Assembly (NCBI GenBank): GCA_947503285.1
Contig: CANNDD010000008.1
Span: forward strand, 62,001 to 126,000
Reading direction: 5' to 3'
Origin: an uncultured Croceitalea sp.
GTDB taxonomy: Bacteria; Bacteroidota; Bacteroidia; Flavobacteriales; Flavobacteriaceae
Length of the DNA stretch: 64,000 nucleotides
In this document: piece after piece, positions 60,832 through 64,000 of the stretch
Numbering within the stretch: the stretch's first letter is position 1
How the letters are laid out: each line of letters begins with the position of its first letter
Translations under genes and position numbers: made by a program
Notes under the pieces: model-generated
The model's database searches: none
Seen by the model: the letters and a program-made list of their open reading frames with translations, nothing else
What the model was told of the DNA's origin: nothing

Positions 60832-61461
60832 ATGAAAGTAGCAGTTTTAGATATTAAAGGAAAAGATACAGGTAGAAAGGTCGAACTTTCTAAGGATGTA
60901 TTCGGAATAGAGCCAAATGAACATGCCATTTATTTGGATGTTAAACAGTATTTGGCGCATCAAAGGCAAGGTACCCATAAAGCTAAGGAGCGCGCAGAGA
61001 TTGCGGGAAGTACCAGAAAGATTAAGAAACAAAAAGGTACTGGTACTGCCAGGGCTGGTAGTATTAAATCCCCGGTTTTTAGAGGTGGTGGTAGAATCTT
61101 TGGTCCAAGACCAAAAGATTATGCCCAAAAGTTGAACAAGAATGTAAAGCGTTTGGCGCGTAAATCGGCCTTAAGCTTGAAATCAAAAGACAAGGCTGTG
61201 CTAGTTGTAGAGGACTTTAGTTTTGAGACCCCTAAGACTAAGGATTTTGTTCAGGTTTTGAAGTCTTTGGGCATTGAACAGAAAAAGTCTTTGATTGTAT
61301 TGGGTGACTCGAATAATAGCGTATATTTGTCGTCGCGAAATTTCAAAGGTTCTGAAGTTGTAAAAAGCGCAGAATTAAGTACTTACAAAATTCTTAACGC
61401 TAAAAGTTTAGTGGTTATGGAAAGTGCTTTAGAAGGAATTGAATCTAATTTAAGTAAATAA
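60832..61461 (+). CDS. rplD: 50S ribosomal protein L4
   Basis: A 209-aa protein with a tunnel-lining extended loop ([36 protein letters not shown]). In gamma-proteobacteria L4 represses its own operon by transcription attenuation in the leader, which makes it a candidate regulator for the rplC leader here, though this is untested. Normal length. Confidence 0.97.
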   Translation: MKVAVLDIKGKDTGRKVELSKDVFGIEPNEHAIYLDVKQYLAHQRQGTHKAKERAEIAGSTRKIKKQKGTGTARAGSIKSPVFRGGGRIFGPRPKDYAQKLNKNVKRLARKSALSLKSKDKAVLVVEDFSFETPKTKDFVQVLKSLGIEQKKSLIVLGDSNNSVYLSSRNFKGSEVVKSAELSTYKILNAKSLVVMESALEGIESNLSK

Positions 61462-61468
61462 GTAGATC

Positions 61469-61759
61469 ATGAGTGTGTTGATAAAGCCAATCATTACAGA
61501 AAAGATGACTGCTGACAGCGAGCTTTTCAATCGTTATGGTTTCTATGTTGACCCTAAGGCCAACAAACTACAAATCAAAGAAGCGGTAGAAACTGCTTAT
61601 GGTGTTACGGTTGAAAAGGTTAGAACGATGAATTATGGTCCAGAGCGTAAAACACGCTACACAAAGACCGGTATTCAACACGGTAAGACGAATTCGCGTA
61701 AAAAGGCGATCGTTGATGTGGCAGAAGGAGATATCATTGATTTTTACAGTAATCTATAA
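61469..61759 (+). CDS. rplW: 50S ribosomal protein L23
   Basis: A 96-aa protein at the tunnel exit, docking site for trigger factor and SRP. MSVLIKPIITEKMT and NRYGFYVDPKANKLQIKEAVE are typical. Seven bases after rplD and nine before rplB. Confidence 0.97.
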   Translation: MSVLIKPIITEKMTADSELFNRYGFYVDPKANKLQIKEAVETAYGVTVEKVRTMNYGPERKTRYTKTGIQHGKTNSRKKAIVDVAEGDIIDFYSNL

Positions 61760-61768
61760 AGACAAGTA

Positions 61769-62593
61769 ATGTCAGTTAGAAAATTAAAACCAATCACTCC
61801 CGGACAGCGTTTTAGAGTAGTAAACGGATTTGACGCGATTACTACTGATAAGCCGGAGAAAAGCTTGCTTGCTCCGTTAAAAAAGTCAGGAGGTAGAAAC
61901 AGTCAAGGAAAAATGACCATGAGCCATAGGGGTGGTGGTCATAAAAGAAGGTATCGTGTTATCGACTTCAAGAGGGAAAAGCAAGGTGTTGCTGCAGAGG
62001 TGAAGTCGATTCAGTATGATCCGAACAGAACCGCATTTATTGCCCTGCTAGAGTATATAGACGGCGAAAAGAGATATGTTGTTGCCCAAAATGGTCTTCA
62101 AGTAGGTCAAAAAGTGGTTTCAGGTGATAAGGCGGCTCCAGAAATTGGAAACGCATTGTTTTTGAGCAATATACCTTTAGGAACCATAATTTCTTGCATA
62201 GAACTTCGTCCAGGTCAGGGAGCCGTTATGGCGAGAAGTGCTGGTACTTTTGCGCAATTAATGGCAAAAGATGGAAAGTTTGTGACTATTAAATTGCCAT
62301 CAGGTGAAACGAGATTGATTTTAGCCAATTGTTTGGCTACAATTGGTGCGGTTTCCAATTCAGACCATCAATTATTGGTATCCGGTAAAGCGGGTAGAAG
62401 TAGATGGTTGGGTAGAAGGCCTAGAACAAGACCAGTGGTAATGAATCCTGTGGATCACCCAATGGGTGGTGGTGAGGGCCGTGCATCCGGTGGTCACCCA
62501 AGATCTAAGAATGGTATTCCTGCTAAAGGTTATAGAACACGTTCTAAGACGAAAGATAGTAATAGATATATCATCGAACGTAGAAAGAAATAA
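61769..62593 (+). CDS. rplB: 50S ribosomal protein L2
   Basis: A 274-aa protein essential for peptidyl transfer and subunit joining. [44 protein letters not shown], and the C-terminal [22 protein letters not shown] containing the invariant His region are diagnostic. Normal length and position. Confidence 0.98.
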   Translation: MSVRKLKPITPGQRFRVVNGFDAITTDKPEKSLLAPLKKSGGRNSQGKMTMSHRGGGHKRRYRVIDFKREKQGVAAEVKSIQYDPNRTAFIALLEYIDGEKRYVVAQNGLQVGQKVVSGDKAAPEIGNALFLSNIPLGTIISCIELRPGQGAVMARSAGTFAQLMAKDGKFVTIKLPSGETRLILANCLATIGAVSNSDHQLLVSGKAGRSRWLGRRPRTRPVVMNPVDHPMGGGEGRASGGHPRSKNGIPAKGYRTRSKTKDSNRYIIERRKK

Positions 62594-62605
62594 AAGAAAA
62601 AGTAA

Positions 62606-62884
62606 ATGGCACGTTCATTAAAAAAAGGACCTTACGTTCATCATAGTTTAGAGAAAAAAGTTCAACAGAATGTTGAGTCAGGTAAGAAGTCCGTAATCAA
62701 AACTTGGTCACGAGCTTCAATGATAACACCTGATTTTGTTGGACAAACTATAGCTGTTCATAACGGTAGGCAATTTGTACCTGTATATGTTACAGAAAAC
62801 ATGGTAGGTCATAAATTAGGGGAATTTTCACCAACACGTTCTTTTAGAGGGCATGCCGGTGCTAAAAATAAAGGTAAAAAGTAA
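62606..62884 (+). CDS. rpsS: 30S ribosomal protein S19
   Basis: A 92-aa head protein that partners S13. [19 protein letters not shown] and [29 protein letters not shown] are diagnostic. Twelve bases after rplB. Confidence 0.98.
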   Translation: MARSLKKGPYVHHSLEKKVQQNVESGKKSVIKTWSRASMITPDFVGQTIAVHNGRQFVPVYVTENMVGHKLGEFSPTRSFRGHAGAKNKGKK

Positions 62885-62887
62885 GCT

Positions 62888-63301
62888 ATGGGAGTTCGAA
62901 AAAGACAGATGGCTGAAAGAATCAAGGCAGAAAAGAAAGAGTTGGCCTTTGCTAAACTTAATAACTGCCCCACTTCGCCTCGAAAAATGCGATTGGTTGC
63001 CGATTTGGTAAGAGGAAAGAATATTGAAATGGCCTTGGCAATTTTAAGGTTCAATCCTAAAGAAGCCTCCAGAAAATTGGAAAAACTATTGCTTTCCGCG
63101 ATTGCTAATTGGGAAGCTAAAAATGAAGATGGTAACATTGAAGATGCCAATCTATTTATCAAAGAGATTCGAGTTGATGGTGGAACAATGTTAAAACGTT
63201 TAAGACCGGCACCACAAGGTCGTGCACATAGAATTAGAAAACGTTCAAACCATGTCACCATGGTTTTGGGCGCTAACAATAACACAGAAGCTAAAGCATA
63301 A
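62888..63301 (+). CDS. rplV: 50S ribosomal protein L22
   Basis: A 137-aa tunnel protein. [32 protein letters not shown] and the C-terminal hairpin segment [25 protein letters not shown] are diagnostic. It has a slightly basic N-terminal extension ([18 protein letters not shown]) usual for this phylum. Three bases after rpsS. Confidence 0.97.
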   Translation: MGVRKRQMAERIKAEKKELAFAKLNNCPTSPRKMRLVADLVRGKNIEMALAILRFNPKEASRKLEKLLLSAIANWEAKNEDGNIEDANLFIKEIRVDGGTMLKRLRPAPQGRAHRIRKRSNHVTMVLGANNNTEAKA

Positions 63302-63302
63302 T

Positions 63303-64000
63303 ATGGGACAGAAAACCAATCCGATAGGAAATCGCTTAGGAATTATCAGGGGATGGGAATCCAACTGGTACGGTGGAAACGATTACGGAGATAAGTTGGC
63401 GGAAGATGACAAAATCAGAAAGTACGTTTATGCCCGTTTAGCGAAAGCGAGTGTTTCGAGGGTAATTATCGAAAGAACCCTCAAGTTGATTACCATTACC
63501 ATAACTACGGCAAGACCTGGTATTATAATTGGTAAAGGTGGTCAAGAGGTTGATAAACTAAAAGAAGAGTTGAAAAAGATCACCAATAAGGAGGTTCAAA
63601 TCAACATTCATGAAATAAAAAGACCAGAAGTTGATGCGCAATTGGTTGCCGCCAGTGTTGCAAGACAGATCGAAAGTAGAATTTCGTATCGTCGTGCAAT
63701 TAAAATGGCAATTGCTGCTGCAATGCGCATGAATGCTGAGGGTATTAAAATTCAGATTTCAGGTCGTTTGAATGGGGCAGAGATGGCGCGTTCAGAATCA
63801 TATAAAGATGGTAGAATTCCATTATCTACTTTCAGGGCCGATATTGATTATGCATTGGTTGAGGCACATACTACCTATGGAAGATTGGGTATCAAAGTGT
63901 GGATCATGAAAGGTGAGGTGTATGGTAAACGCGAGTTGTCTCCGTTAGTAGGTTTGTCTACTGGTAATAAAGGAGGTAAGAATGATGGAGGGAAGAGACA
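63303..64000 (+). CDS. rpsC: 30S ribosomal protein S3 (3' partial)
   Basis: Starts ATG at 63303, one base after rplV, and is open to the window edge. [25 protein letters not shown] is the standard S3 start. The KH domain is seen in [18 protein letters not shown], and the C-terminal half in [54 protein letters not shown]. About 232 codons are present, so only the end is missing. Confidence 0.97.
   Translation, partial: MGQKTNPIGNRLGIIRGWESNWYGGNDYGDKLAEDDKIRKYVYARLAKASVSRVIIERTLKLITITITTARPGIIIGKGGQEVDKLKEELKKITNKEVQINIHEIKRPEVDAQLVAASVARQIESRISYRRAIKMAIAAAMRMNAEGIKIQISGRLNGAEMARSESYKDGRIPLSTFRADIDYALVEAHTTYGRLGIKVWIMKGEVYGKRELSPLVGLSTGNKGGKNDGGKR

Noticed and set aside
62809-63285. Reverse-strand 158-codon frame across rpsS and rplV
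   Set aside because: Antisense to two invariant ribosomal genes, no domain; a by-product of their codon use.
1-64000. tRNA, rRNA, CRISPR, prophage or integrase signals
   Set aside because: None found in the intergenic stretches on either strand. By-eye reading could miss a divergent tRNA; a tRNA scan would settle it.

Overview
The window is chromosomal DNA of a member of the Bacteroidota, most likely a marine Flavobacteriaceae. The clues are a SusC/SusD outer-membrane pair, DUF5723 and DUF4136 envelope proteins, LytTR/His_kinase signalling, recurring TAnnTTTG -7 promoter boxes (often with no recognisable -33 box), few Shine-Dalgarno sequences, and an rpsL-rpsG-fusA-rpsJ-rplC gene order. I cannot name the genus from sequence alone. 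Most of the window is ordinary core genome. No rRNA, tRNA, CRISPR array, insertion sequence or prophage was seen.

Layout. 1-11 kb: end of a DUF389 membrane protein, an mlaE/mlaF lipid-transport pair, a PafA-like phosphatase, a GT2 glycosyltransferase, a methyltransferase, a KASIII-like enzyme, gcvP and a UbiA-like membrane protein. 11-16 kb: an ECF sigma factor with a small zinc anti-sigma-like protein, a fatty-acid-hydroxylase-family membrane enzyme and a large YwqK/MORN-repeat secreted protein. 16-23.6 kb: a leftward purK-[RhuM/Fic]-purE-lipoprotein-M3 peptidase run, divergent from a fused hpt-adk gene, a 47-aa membrane ORF and obgE. 24-29 kb: an S9 peptidase, then a small membrane protein/histidine kinase/LytTR regulator operon. 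29-41 kb: DoxX/SDR/cupin cluster, mpl, DUF1569, radC, a deacetylase-like protein, a HAD nucleotidase, an envelope trio, rarA, rhomboid and rlmB. 42-56 kb, all leftward: two tandem secreted paralogues, an arylsulfotransferase-like lipoprotein, a VCBS/ASPIC lipoprotein, two paralogous lipoproteins, SusD and SusC. 56.6-64 kb: the str-S10 ribosomal supercluster, cut in rpsC.

The observations I rate highest are these. (1) Two perfect matches to the LytTR direct-repeat consensus, 12 bp apart, lie just upstream of the promoter of the operon that encodes a LytTR regulator. (2) A RhuM-Fic gene is wedged exactly between purK and purE. It has no canonical start codon where homology requires one; its frame opens at ATT directly after the purK stop. 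(3) A promoter box, a GAAA-capped hairpin and an intrinsic terminator sit in the rpsJ-rplC gap, which looks like an attenuated leader inside the ribosomal cluster. (4) hpt and adk are fused end to end. (5) Four of the eight convergent gene pairs interlock their stop codons on a shared 4-nt sequence. The S10-cluster leader and the LytTR operator are predictions from pattern only.
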